From assembly GCF_001423495.1 (NCBI RefSeq), contig NZ_LMOG01000007.1, positions 51,215-115,214 on the forward strand: a stretch of 64,000 nt of DNA, written 5' to 3'. The notes beneath the pieces are model-generated. The model ran no database searches. It saw only the letters and a list, made by a program, of their open reading frames with translations, and had not been told where the DNA came from. Source of the stretch: Xanthomonas sp. Leaf131 (GTDB lineage Bacteria; Pseudomonadota; Gammaproteobacteria; Xanthomonadales; Xanthomonadaceae). Positions 55,280-62,493 of the stretch are shown here, piece after piece. Position 1 is the stretch's first letter. Each line of letters starts with the position of its first letter. The position numbers and the translations under genes are program-made.

Positions 55280-57105
55280 GTAACATTCAGATTTCAAATA
55301 TCGTTCTTTGGCAAAAGAACGGAATTAAACGGACTCTTGATTTTCTTCACAATCGCGTGAATGTTATCACCGGAGACTCCGGCAAAGGAAAATCATCAGT
55401 TCTTTTCATCATCGATTATTGTTTGTTAGCAAGCGAGACCACCGGCATATCAAAAACGAACATTGACTCAAAAGTAGATTGGTATGGCATCAAAATTTCC
55501 GTCGATGGAAAAGAACTTTTCATAGCACGTCCCTCTGAGAGCAATGGAGCGGCAGACCAGGCGTATTTCAGCGAGAACGGCGTCGTCCCATCTCTGCCCG
55601 TACTAAATGTCCGCATCGATAATTTAAGGAAAGTTCTGAGCAGTGCCTTTGGTATCGATACCGACTTGAGGGTGCCTTACGGTGGCCGATACATCCAAGC
55701 GGGATCGAAAGTTTCTTTTCGGAATTTCATCGCGTACAGCTATCAGGACCAAAACACCATCGTCGCGCCGGACCACCTCTACATTCGGCCGACCGATGGC
55801 CGCTACCAGGAAGCCATAGAAAGAACGTTCCGAATGGCCATTGGGGCGGAGAATGTGGACACAGCAATTTCACGAAATCGACTCGCCGAATTGGAACGAA
55901 AGAAAGCTATTCAGACGAGGAAAAATGAGTCTTACAAAAAATCTGCGCATGCGTTTTCCGAAGAGGTCGGAACACTGTCCAGCGAGGCCTATTCGCTTGG
56001 TGTGATCGAGCACATTCCTGAGTCGTATGAAGAAAATATCAACGTACTCTACAAACTGGTTCAAACACCTGCCACTCCGAGCGATCACAAACGTGAAGTT
56101 GAGCGGATCGAGCGTGAAATCTTCAGCTTGACTGCCAAAAATCGCCAGTTGCAGGCCTTCATTGATGACAGACCCGCCTACACTGGCGCTTTGAAGGAAA
56201 CCGAGGATTCGCTTAAGCCTGTTAACGCCTTCAATTCGCAAGCCGACAGCATATTTCCGTCCCAACTTGCCAATGAAGTTATTGCAAGGTTACAGCGCGA
56301 ACTTTCCGATATCAAATCTTCATTGCGTAGCCGCAAAAGCTTTCCCTTCTTGGAAGAAGTAAAGACTATTCATGCACGGAATATTAATAAAATACATGCA
56401 CTGAAAGAGGAATTGTCCGCGATTGAGGCAAGGCGGCCGATTCAATACAACCCTAACGACTATTATCGCTACCTAGGTCGCTTGGAGGCAAAGCTTGAGA
56501 TGTACGGTCAAAGTGAAGACCAGGATTTTGAGGCGCCGCAAGATGATTTCGAGGAATCCATTGCCGATCTGCAGCGGGTCGTGGATCAAAACGAAGAAAA
56601 GAGCACCTTGGCTAAGCAGGAGTTGAATCGTTTGATCAATAAGCGACTCACTAAACTACCGCTGAAAGGTTACAATAAATTCTCTGCGTTCTATTACGAG
56701 AAAGAAAAACTAATTCACCTGCATTCTCCCGATTTGGCAACGATAGAAAAGATGCCGGATGTGGGAAGTGCATCTAACTATCTTTATCTCCACGTTTCCT
56801 ATTTCCTTGCAATACATGAGATCGCCAAGACAAGGAAGATTCCATGGATCCCCTCTTTTTTGGTGCTCGATCAAGTGAGCACCCCTTACTTCTCGAGCGA
56901 CGGCAAGCCCAATGATGACATTCGCAGTCTTGACAAGGTTTTGACGGAATTAAACCAGTTCGTCATTGACATGGACGAACGCGGCGGATTCCAGATTATT
57001 TTGTTAGAACACATCGACAAAGAGCATTGGAGCTCGCTGGAACTGGATCGGTTCCATCTTGTAGACAGGGAGCTGCGCGATGACTATGGCCTCATTCTTG
57101 ATTAA
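55276..57105 (+). CDS. ABC-3C ATPase, DUF3732 (SMC/Rad50-like)
   Basis: This 609-residue protein has a P-loop at 33-41 (GDSGKGKSS), a central coiled coil (about 200-460) and a C-terminal Walker B/D-loop PSFLVLDQVSTPYF, with the ending ELDRFHLVDRELRDDYGLIL. This layout is that of DUF3732, an SMC-like ABC ATPase of conflict systems. By analogy it senses DNA ends or phage nucleoprotein and licenses the nuclease. The start is GTG inside the stop of the middle component. The D-loop reads DQVSTPYF where many relatives have DQP, a small departure. Confidence 0.85.
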   Translation: MSNIQISNIVLWQKNGIKRTLDFLHNRVNVITGDSGKGKSSVLFIIDYCLLASETTGISKTNIDSKVDWYGIKISVDGKELFIARPSESNGAADQAYFSENGVVPSLPVLNVRIDNLRKVLSSAFGIDTDLRVPYGGRYIQAGSKVSFRNFIAYSYQDQNTIVAPDHLYIRPTDGRYQEAIERTFRMAIGAENVDTAISRNRLAELERKKAIQTRKNESYKKSAHAFSEEVGTLSSEAYSLGVIEHIPESYEENINVLYKLVQTPATPSDHKREVERIEREIFSLTAKNRQLQAFIDDRPAYTGALKETEDSLKPVNAFNSQADSIFPSQLANEVIARLQRELSDIKSSLRSRKSFPFLEEVKTIHARNINKIHALKEELSAIEARRPIQYNPNDYYRYLGRLEAKLEMYGQSEDQDFEAPQDDFEESIADLQRVVDQNEEKSTLAKQELNRLINKRLTKLPLKGYNKFSAFYYEKEKLIHLHSPDLATIEKMPDVGSASNYLYLHVSYFLAIHEIAKTRKIPWIPSFLVLDQVSTPYFSSDGKPNDDIRSLDKVLTELNQFVIDMDERGGFQIILLEHIDKEHWSSLELDRFHLVDRELRDDYGLILD

Positions 57106-57206
57106 ATGATAACGGGCTAAGGTTGAGTTATGCAGGAGAAATGGGATTTGGCTCATTTCTTGAGATAAGGCGGCTAGATAATGCTCTTGAATATCTTCCG
57201 CCTGCT

Positions 57207-57254
57207 GCAGCGGCGAGAAACGGGGTCATGTGCAATTGATAGGTCAACTTGACC
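57207..57254. repeat. REP-like repeat at the right edge of the ABC-3C locus
   Basis: GCAGCGGCGAGAAACGGGGT is followed by CATGTGCAATTG and AGGTCAACTTGACC. It is a degenerate direct copy of the repeat at 53468, 3.74 kb away. Confidence 0.55.
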
Positions 57255-57309
57255 AAGCCTTTGATGGCGTTCCTATAGTTTCATGGAGCGATTCACGATT
57301 GAGGTGTAG

Positions 57310-57597
57310 ATGGACGCAGCACTCCTAAACCGGCAGCTGGACACGAAATTGGCCGCCGATGGCGTGGTTTCGCGTGAGCTATACCTCCGGCTTGCCGAAG
57401 CTCATGGCTATGGAGCTGCAAGCACTATAGGTTGGGTAGAGGCAAGGTTGCGCGTTTTGGCCAAGCGGGTTGAGTCAAGCGCACCTTTAACTCTCTACAC
57501 ACCGCACGGCACCCAACTGATGTTGTGCCAGTCCCTGGTAGAGCTGCAAGCTTGGGCCTCCGAGAATTTCCCGGATGCCAGAATGAAAGTTACCTAG
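57310..57597 (+). CDS. Hypothetical protein after the ABC-3C locus (95 aa)
   Basis: The product begins MDAALLNRQLDTKLAADGVV and continues SRELYLRLAEAHGYGAASTI, a soluble mainly helical protein with GAGGTG ahead of its start. It lies just outside the right repeat and has more usual base content than the ABC-3C genes. No family is recognised. Confidence 0.55.
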   Translation: MDAALLNRQLDTKLAADGVVSRELYLRLAEAHGYGAASTIGWVEARLRVLAKRVESSAPLTLYTPHGTQLMLCQSLVELQAWASENFPDARMKVT

Positions 57598-57771
57598 CTC
57601 GTCAATTGTCTCTTCTGGAATAGGAGGTCAAAGTCAGTTTCATGCCTCATCTGAAACGGTGTTGACCTTGTCAGATTTTGATCAGGGCTTTGCCACGCAA
57701 AGCAGTTGACATCCCAACAAACCCGCAGCAATCTCTACCACAAGGAGCGTAGAAACTCCTCACAGAGCGGT

Positions 57772-57801
57772 ACCCACCTCCGTCAAACCGGTGGGTTTTT
57801 T
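57772..57801 (+). terminator. Hairpin with T-run in the symE leader
   Basis: ACCCACC and GGTGGGT pair around an 11-base loop and are followed by six T residues. It lies 168 bp ahead of symE with no gene just before it, so it could end a small RNA or act as an attenuator. Confidence 0.65.
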
Positions 57802-57843
57802 GTGCCTGCAGCGTCTTGCGGGTGCAACCGACGCGATGCCTGC

Positions 57844-57918
57844 GTCGGGAGGGCGGCTAATACAACACCCTTCGGGGAAATACGCCCGCCGGCTCTGTGC
57901 GGTTTCTAACCTCCCGAC
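57844..57918 (+). promoter_or_regulatory. Structured RNA leader of symE
   Basis: A 9-bp stem GTCGGGAGG/CCTCCCGAC encloses an inner stem (GCGG/CCGC) and a CCC-TTC-GGG hairpin. A further hairpin (CCGTCGCC/GGCGGCGG) follows close to the ribosome site AAGGAGG. Nested stems of this quality suggest a regulatory leader; the ligand or partner RNA is unknown. The 57598-57968 gap has no protein gene. Confidence 0.45.
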
Positions 57919-57968
57919 ATCCCGTCGCCATCCGGCGGCGGGGCCTGTTCGTCAAGGAGGGCTTTGCC

Positions 57969-58319
57969 ATGCGTCGACCCACGTCCCGTCCCACATCAGC
58001 ACGCAAGCGCGCCACGGAGCCGCCGCCCCGCGAGATCGGCTGGCACTCGCTCGACCCCTCGATCAAGCCACGGCCCTACGTCGAGCGCACGCCTATCCCC
58101 CAACCCCGCACCGAAGCCCGCCCCCCACGCCCCGGGCACCCGCGTGCGCCAACACACTGCACCGTCGGCTATGGCTATTACCCCGCCAGCGACCAACGCA
58201 TTCCCACGCTGCGCCTACGCGGCCGCTGGCTGGAACAACTGGGCTTCACCATCGGCAGCAAACTCCACATCCGCCTGCGCGATGGCGAGCTGGTCGTCAG
58301 CGTGGCACCTACGGACTAA
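57969..58319 (+). CDS. SymE-like toxin, intact copy
   Basis: The product (116 residues) has a basic, proline-rich N-terminal part and the SymE core near the C-terminus: YGYYPASDQRIPTLRLRG, RWLEQLGFTIGSKLHIRL, DGELVVSV. SymE proteins have an AbrB-like swapped-hairpin fold and act as RNA-targeting or nucleoid-condensing toxins; in E. coli an antisense RNA (SymR) represses translation. AAGGAGGG lies seven bases before the ATG. Two further copies follow at 61372 (broken) and 62904 (truncated). Confidence 0.85.
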   Translation: MRRPTSRPTSARKRATEPPPREIGWHSLDPSIKPRPYVERTPIPQPRTEARPPRPGHPRAPTHCTVGYGYYPASDQRIPTLRLRGRWLEQLGFTIGSKLHIRLRDGELVVSVAPTD

Positions 58320-58430
58320 CCAGGTGCGCCGCGCACGCGCAGCACGCACCCGCACGCCCCGCGCCGAGCGCAACGCGCCAATCGCCACACCGTGCGCGCT
58401 CCCCGCTCACCGCGCAGAGGAGGGACACAG

Positions 58431-58667
58431 ATGGAGCACCCCGCCGTCGTCTTGCATCTCACGCTGGACCAACGCGACCAGCTCGACCGCCTGCTACGCA
58501 CCCTCATCGCTCATGGCGACGTCATCGCCATGAGCAAACCGGAGTGCCTGGAGGCGCAGACGCTGCCAACGTTGGGACAAGCCATCTTCGATGCGGCCTA
58601 TGCCGTACGCGAGATGCTTGAGCAGCGGGTGGAGCAGACGCACCAAGCTGATGGTGAGCGTAGCTAG
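58431..58667 (+). CDS. Small helical protein downstream of symE (78 aa)
   Basis: GAGGAGGGA precedes the ATG at 58431. The product begins MEHPAVVLHLTLDQRDQLDR and has two or three helices (LPTLGQAIFDAAYAVREMLE). It follows symE by 111 bp on the same strand and may be its partner, but it is not one of the known antitoxin families that I can name. Confidence 0.7.
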   Translation: MEHPAVVLHLTLDQRDQLDRLLRTLIAHGDVIAMSKPECLEAQTLPTLGQAIFDAAYAVREMLEQRVEQTHQADGERS

Positions 58668-58728
58668 GGAAGATTGAAAAGGGGCAGGAGCTGGTCTGAG
58701 CCAGATTTTCCGGCTACGTCCCAGACCA

Positions 58729-59706
58729 CTAGCCTATCTGTGGGCCGCCGGCAGTCTGCGTTGCTGCTTCGCGCTGCTGCGTTTCCTGCCGCGTTTGTTC
58801 TGCCACCCGCGCGTCGATCTGCTGGCTGCGGGCCAGCCCTTCTTCGATGCTTTGCTGTGGCTGGTTGAGATCTACCATCGCCCGGAAGCCGGGGGTCGTT
58901 CCCATTACGAAGATTTTCTCTTCATGCAGAACCACGTCACGCACCTGCTGCAGTTGGTGAATGCCGCTTTCTCGTGCGGCGACCATCGCTGACATCACCT
59001 GACCGTCGGTGACATTGGCAGGAAGATCCGATCGCATGCGATCAAACAATTGCTGCGATTCGCGCGACAGCGCAGAAGCCTGACCACGTTCTGGCTCGCC
59101 CTCGACCTCAGTCAGCAACTTTTGCAGTGGGCCTTGGTTCTTCGGAAGCGGGTTTTCGTGTGACGAGTTGAGCTTGCTATCGGGAAATGGTTTGGGAATG
59201 CTCTTCAGCGCATCGATATTAGGAAGAACTTTGATCGTACCGTCAAAGCTGGGATCTGGCTTTTCGAGCTTCGGCCGCAGACCCGCATCCCGAAGTCCGC
59301 CCCAGACGTAGTCGATGCAACTATTGGAGAACCCGTTGTAATAGAGGCCGAATCGACTATCGTCGCCACGCACACCAGCCTCACCGTACTCCTTCAGCTT
59401 CTCGTGCTGTTCCTTAGTAATCTCGAGCGTGTACGAATAGCTCGGATTCTGATAAGTCTTGTACTCATCTCTGACGACGTGCCCGGCGCCTATAACGCCC
59501 GTTTTGATCGGCGAGAATCCGTATCCGTTCTTGTGCTCGCCGTCAGAGATCATGAAGTACGCATGGCCTGCGGAGGAAGAATGGCCATGGCCCTTTTCAT
59601 CGCGCACGGCCGTACCGGGTGCAGCGAGATAGACGGTAACGGTGTAGGGGCCGGGCTCTTTCCTGCCAGGTTGGGCCTGAGCACTGCTATGGGATTGACT
59701 GTCCAT
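58729..59706 (-). CDS. Type IV secretion killing effector with XVIPCD domain
   Basis: The C-terminal 120 residues (about 200-320) match the XVIPCD secretion domain: LSRESQQLFDRMRSDLPANV, then VVLHEEKIFVMGTTPGFRAM, VDLNQPQQSIEEGLARSQQI. XVIPCD binds VirD4 and directs toxins to the Xanthomonadales T4SS that kills other bacteria. The N-terminal domain has SSAGHAYFMISDGEH followed by FSNSCIDYVWGGLRDAG. A His-then-Cys order is what circularly permuted papain-fold (NlpC/P60-like) amidases show, so peptidoglycan cleavage is likely, but this is inferred. The start lies 3 bp after the stop of the lipoprotein gene, its presumed immunity partner. Confidence 0.82.
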   Translation of the reverse strand: MDSQSHSSAQAQPGRKEPGPYTVTVYLAAPGTAVRDEKGHGHSSSAGHAYFMISDGEHKNGYGFSPIKTGVIGAGHVVRDEYKTYQNPSYSYTLEITKEQHEKLKEYGEAGVRGDDSRFGLYYNGFSNSCIDYVWGGLRDAGLRPKLEKPDPSFDGTIKVLPNIDALKSIPKPFPDSKLNSSHENPLPKNQGPLQKLLTEVEGEPERGQASALSRESQQLFDRMRSDLPANVTDGQVMSAMVAARESGIHQLQQVRDVVLHEEKIFVMGTTPGFRAMVDLNQPQQSIEEGLARSQQIDARVAEQTRQETQQREAATQTAGGPQIG

Positions 59707-59709
59707 GTT

Positions 59710-60333
59710 TTATTTCACGTTGTAGTTGGCGACAAGAAGCTCAAAGCTGAGGTGAGCGATCTGCGGGTTGTCCTGAAGATTGGTAACCTTCAACCGGTAT
59801 TTCCCGGGAGTTAGGTCCTTGGACTCGGCACTGGCAACCTCATATTCCATATAGGCCATCGACATGTCGTATTTGCCGGCCTTCACCAGACTGTTGGAAT
59901 CCGCGCCAACAGCGCTTCTGTAGGGAAAGACGTCACTCTTTGCCTTTTGGTAGCGCGTGCCTTGCCACACTGCCGGCAAATCACGATTCAGCTCGTGAAG
60001 CACCACGGGCGTCTCTTTGCCACCATTCTGCTTCCAAAGCTGGACCCTCAAGGGAAGCTTCGCTTCCTCAAGGAAGTCCGCATCCCCTGGCTTCAGATCG
60101 GGGCGTTTGCGTGGCCCACCAGAACGGAATCCGATCAGAAACGTGCTGGGTCCCGGATCGCCCGTCTCCCGCAGAGGCAGTTCGAAGCGCGCTTCGACCG
60201 TCGCGCCGGAGTGGACTAGATCAATCGGCTTGACGACTGGAAAGCCGTCGCCATAAGCCGGAGGTACCTTTCCCCCGCATCCACCAATCAACATTGGCAG
60301 TATGACCATCCATGGCTTCAGTAAATTTCGCAT
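59710..60333 (-). CDS. Lipoprotein, presumed immunity protein (DUF5625-like)
   Basis: The start MRNLLKPWMVILPMLIGGCG at 60333 follows GAGGAAGAG and has a lipobox (LIGG-C), so the 207-residue protein is a periplasmic lipoprotein. The mature part looks like the DUF5625 beta-sandwich (VEARFELPLRETGDPGPSTF, LTPGKYRLKVTNLQDNPQIA). Immunity proteins of the Xanthomonas T4SS toxins are usually lipoproteins encoded just before the effector, as here. The DUF number is my recognition by eye and is less sure than the lipoprotein call. Confidence 0.78.
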   Translation of the reverse strand: MRNLLKPWMVILPMLIGGCGGKVPPAYGDGFPVVKPIDLVHSGATVEARFELPLRETGDPGPSTFLIGFRSGGPRKRPDLKPGDADFLEEAKLPLRVQLWKQNGGKETPVVLHELNRDLPAVWQGTRYQKAKSDVFPYRSAVGADSNSLVKAGKYDMSMAYMEYEVASAESKDLTPGKYRLKVTNLQDNPQIAHLSFELLVANYNVK

Positions 60334-60432
60334 CTCTTCCTCGTGTTGGTAAAGCATGTCGTCGATAGCGCCGACGACATCCAGAATTAGCCCGTTTATA
60401 CACTGCAATAGGTAGCGGGTTCTGAACTGGCT

Positions 60433-60630
60433 TCACACAAGTGGGGACTTCGGCGCTTGCCCGCCAACGACGCTGCCATTGACCAGGTGAGCACCGCTAT
60501 TGCTGTTGGGATGGTGCGTGACCAGGTCATCGAAGTTCTCCACAGCCTCGTTGTGATAACCCTTCTCCGCATCCCACTCAAGTTGAATGACGCGATAAGG
60601 GGCCTGCTGTGTCGCATCCTGTGCAGCCAT
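60433..60630 (-). CDS. Short protein (65 aa), possible remnant of an effector
   Basis: A strong AAGGAG precedes the ATG at 60630. The product is soluble (MAAQDATQQAPYRVIQLEWD, then AEKGYHNEAVENFDDLVTHH) and ends abruptly. It stands between two lipoprotein genes in the place where an effector would be expected, 14 bp after the upstream immunity-like gene. It could be the N-terminal remainder of a second effector that lost its toxin and XVIPCD parts, or a small protein in its own right. Confidence 0.6.
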   Translation of the reverse strand: MAAQDATQQAPYRVIQLEWDAEKGYHNEAVENFDDLVTHHPNSNSGAHLVNGSVVGGQAPKSPLV

Positions 60631-60644
60631 GTGCCTACTCCTTG

Positions 60645-61205
60645 TTAGTCCCTAAGGTTGATCGCGCGAGCCAGGTACCAACAGCCCTGGCTCCGTCTGA
60701 ACACGTAGGTATCTACTTCATACTCCATACCGAAGTCCAAACTGCGGCCGTCACCGGCCACCGTTTGGATAGAGACCGGGTATCCAACTTTACTTCGACG
60801 CTCCGGCTTCATCTCCCCCGGAACGACTCGATCAAAGACCTTTGCATCCTTGAAGTAACGATAGGGGAAGAGCTCCAGGCGGGAGAGGCCTGTTCGCTTG
60901 GAGAGATGTGTAGCGGGTGACGCGTCAGCTTCTTTTTCGACCGTGTGAGTCGGCACCTCATACTCCAGCGGGTCGTCAGTAAAGCTGCGGCGCACGCTGT
61001 CGTCGGCAGAATCCGCATAGCGTTGAAGAAACGTGCCGAAATCCTTGGAAGGACAGGAGACAACAGGAGCCTTAGCAGTCTGCTGACTCGGATGCTCGCG
61101 CTGTGACGCGACGGCGGGCGCAGGTGAGGTACACCCCGCCACTGCGGCGCAAAGCAATCCAACGAATGCGACATAGGCCTTTCGGTGATTAGCACCCATA
61201 CCCAT
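60645..61205 (-). CDS. Lipoprotein, probable orphan immunity protein
   Basis: The signal peptide with lipobox (VAFVGLLCAAVAG-C) marks a periplasmic lipoprotein of 186 residues. The mature part has a pattern seen in immunity lipoproteins of Xanthomonas toxins: SKDFGTFLQRYADSADDSVR, RSFTDDPLEYEVP and a closing CWYLARAINL. It is the first gene of the minus-strand group, and no full effector follows it. An in-frame ATG six bases later is also possible. Confidence 0.75.
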   Translation of the reverse strand: MGMGANHRKAYVAFVGLLCAAVAGCTSPAPAVASQREHPSQQTAKAPVVSCPSKDFGTFLQRYADSADDSVRRSFTDDPLEYEVPTHTVEKEADASPATHLSKRTGLSRLELFPYRYFKDAKVFDRVVPGEMKPERRSKVGYPVSIQTVAGDGRSLDFGMEYEVDTYVFRRSQGCWYLARAINLRD

Positions 61206-61371
61206 CGTGCCTTCTGCGCTTTGGCTGTTGGCGATGCAGGCCGCTAGAATGGTGCGTCACGTGGACCCGCTCCGGACGTCTGCCTGGATTCTCGCGAGGG
61301 TATCTGACTGCAGGACGTTGTGCGAATCCGGCCAAGGCGGCAGGGCTTGTTCGTCAAGGAGAAGCGTTGCC

Positions 61372-61750
61372 ATGCGTCGATCCCATCCCGCCCAAGCCGG
61401 CGCGCAAGCGCGCCACGGTGCCGCCGCCTCGCAAGATCGGCTGGCACTCGCTCAATCCCTAGATCAAGCCACGGCCCTACGTCGAGCGCACTCCTATCCC
61501 CCAGCCTCGCACCGAGGCCCGCGCCCCACGCCCGGGCCACCCGCGTGCCCCGCAACACTGCATCTTCGGCTACGGCTACTACCCCAACAGCCACCAACGC
61601 ATCCCCACGCTGCGCCTACGCGGCCGCTGGCCGGAACAACTGGGCTTCACCATCGGCAGCAAACTCCACATCCGCATGCGCAACGGCGAGCTGGTCGTCA
61701 CCGTGGCGGATGATGACGAGAAGGCGACAGACAAGGCAGCCAACAATTGA
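61372..61750 (+). pseudogene. symE-like copy 2, broken
   Basis: The region is very similar to the intact copy at 57969, from the AAGGAG and ATG to the stop. The conserved frame (ATVPPPRKIGWHSLNP, stop, IKPRPYVERTPIPQ, then YGYYPNSHQRIPTLRLRGRW and PEQLGFTIGSKLHIRM) is out of phase with the ATG by one base and carries TAG at 61460, where the intact copy has TCG. Both a frameshift and a nonsense mutation therefore disable it. Confidence 0.82.
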
Positions 61751-61845
61751 CGGTAGGCACCGACTCGACGAGCATCATGCTGACACCGGCCGCGCACCAG
61801 CACGCGTGGCGCTGTGCTTGAGGTGGTGCTTGAACTACCCGGGTA

Positions 61846-61904
61846 CCTGACAACTTATCCAAGCCAAAGTTGCTCCGCGACTCGGCTTAGTACAGAGGCT
61901 AGGC
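61846..61904 (+). repeat. attC site 5
   Basis: CTGACAAC-TTATCCAAGCC opens and GCTAGGC closes the site, with stems AAGCCAAAG and CTCGGCTT. It has one core mismatch (GC for GT) and the same polarity as sites 1-4. Confidence 0.7.
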
Positions 61905-61919
61905 TCTACTTTGGCAGCG

Positions 61920-62429
61920 ATGAAACAAGCGAACTTTTTTATCGCAGTATTGTTGGCAGTTGTCGTCGCGGCGTGCTCTCGTCCAGTCGCTCCGTTCTCA
62001 CCTGCACACGTTGATCAGTCTGTATCACAGCAGAGCCGCTATCCGTTGGCAGCAGAGCCATCGCTTGTCGGAACTTATTCAGGGCGGTCGAAGTCTGGGG
62101 GTGGCTACTTCTACGACCACGTCCTTGAGTACAGGGTCTGGCTCCATCCCGAGCAGGGAGCGGTGCCACTGGCTGGAGACGATGACTACTTCGCCGCGTT
62201 CGCGCAATACGAGTCGGCATTGGCCTTCTCGCAGGCGCACAAGGGTGCCGAGCCACCTGTGGTCCTGGTGCGGCAGTTGGAATCGATCAATGAACCCAGT
62301 CCAGGCGTCTATCAGCACCAAAGCGGCGCACGGATCACTGAGTGGCAGCCTCAATGGCTGCCTGGATCCAAGCGCGAGCCTGATAGCATCACCAAGTTCC
62401 TGGCCGCGCATGCGTCAGCGCAGAAGTAG
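61920..62429 (+). CDS. Cassette gene: lipoprotein, unknown (169 aa)
   Basis: The ATG at 61920 gives a lipoprotein signal (MKQANFFIAVLLAVVVAACS, lipobox VVAA-C). The mature part has YFYDHVLEYRVWLHPEQGAV, a two-strand motif followed by DDDYFAAFAQYESALAFSQA, a helix. The gene fits exactly between attC sites 5 and 6. It is of unknown family; a role at the cell envelope follows from the lipid anchor. Confidence 0.75.
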   Translation: MKQANFFIAVLLAVVVAACSRPVAPFSPAHVDQSVSQQSRYPLAAEPSLVGTYSGRSKSGGGYFYDHVLEYRVWLHPEQGAVPLAGDDDYFAAFAQYESALAFSQAHKGAEPPVVLVRQLESINEPSPGVYQHQSGARITEWQPQWLPGSKREPDSITKFLAAHASAQK

Positions 62430-62490
62430 GCCTGATAATTCGTCCAAGCCGACGCCGCCTCGCGGTGGGGGTTAATTCAGACATTGGAGT
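62430..62490 (+). repeat. attC site 6
   Basis: GCCTGATAATTCGTCCAAGC opens and ATTGGAGT closes the site; the stem GCCGACGCCGCCTCGCGG is partly kept. The right core is decayed. The position between two cassette genes supports the call. Confidence 0.65.
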
Positions 62491-62493
62491 CCA

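Noticed and set aside
53616..57105. Reading the three-gene locus as a restriction-modification or BREX/DISARM system
   Set aside because: No methyltransferase, helicase or phosphatase gene is present. The ATPase is SMC-like with a coiled coil, and the gene order fits ABC-3C.
57106..57206. A possible attC closing the ABC-3C locus
   Set aside because: ATAACGGGCTAAGG and GGCGGCTAGATAATGC have weak likeness to core sites, but no stem with the AAGCCGA/TCGGCTT pairing can be formed.
57791..58621. 276-codon plus-strand frame overlapping symE and its neighbour
   Set aside because: The product is Pro/Arg/His-rich without domains, and it is out of phase with the SymE core, which is well conserved in three copies.
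61207..61713. 168-codon frame over the second symE copy
   Set aside because: It follows the ATG frame of the broken copy, which is shifted relative to the SymE core. The protein-like text lies in the other frame, so this is a by-product of the frameshift.
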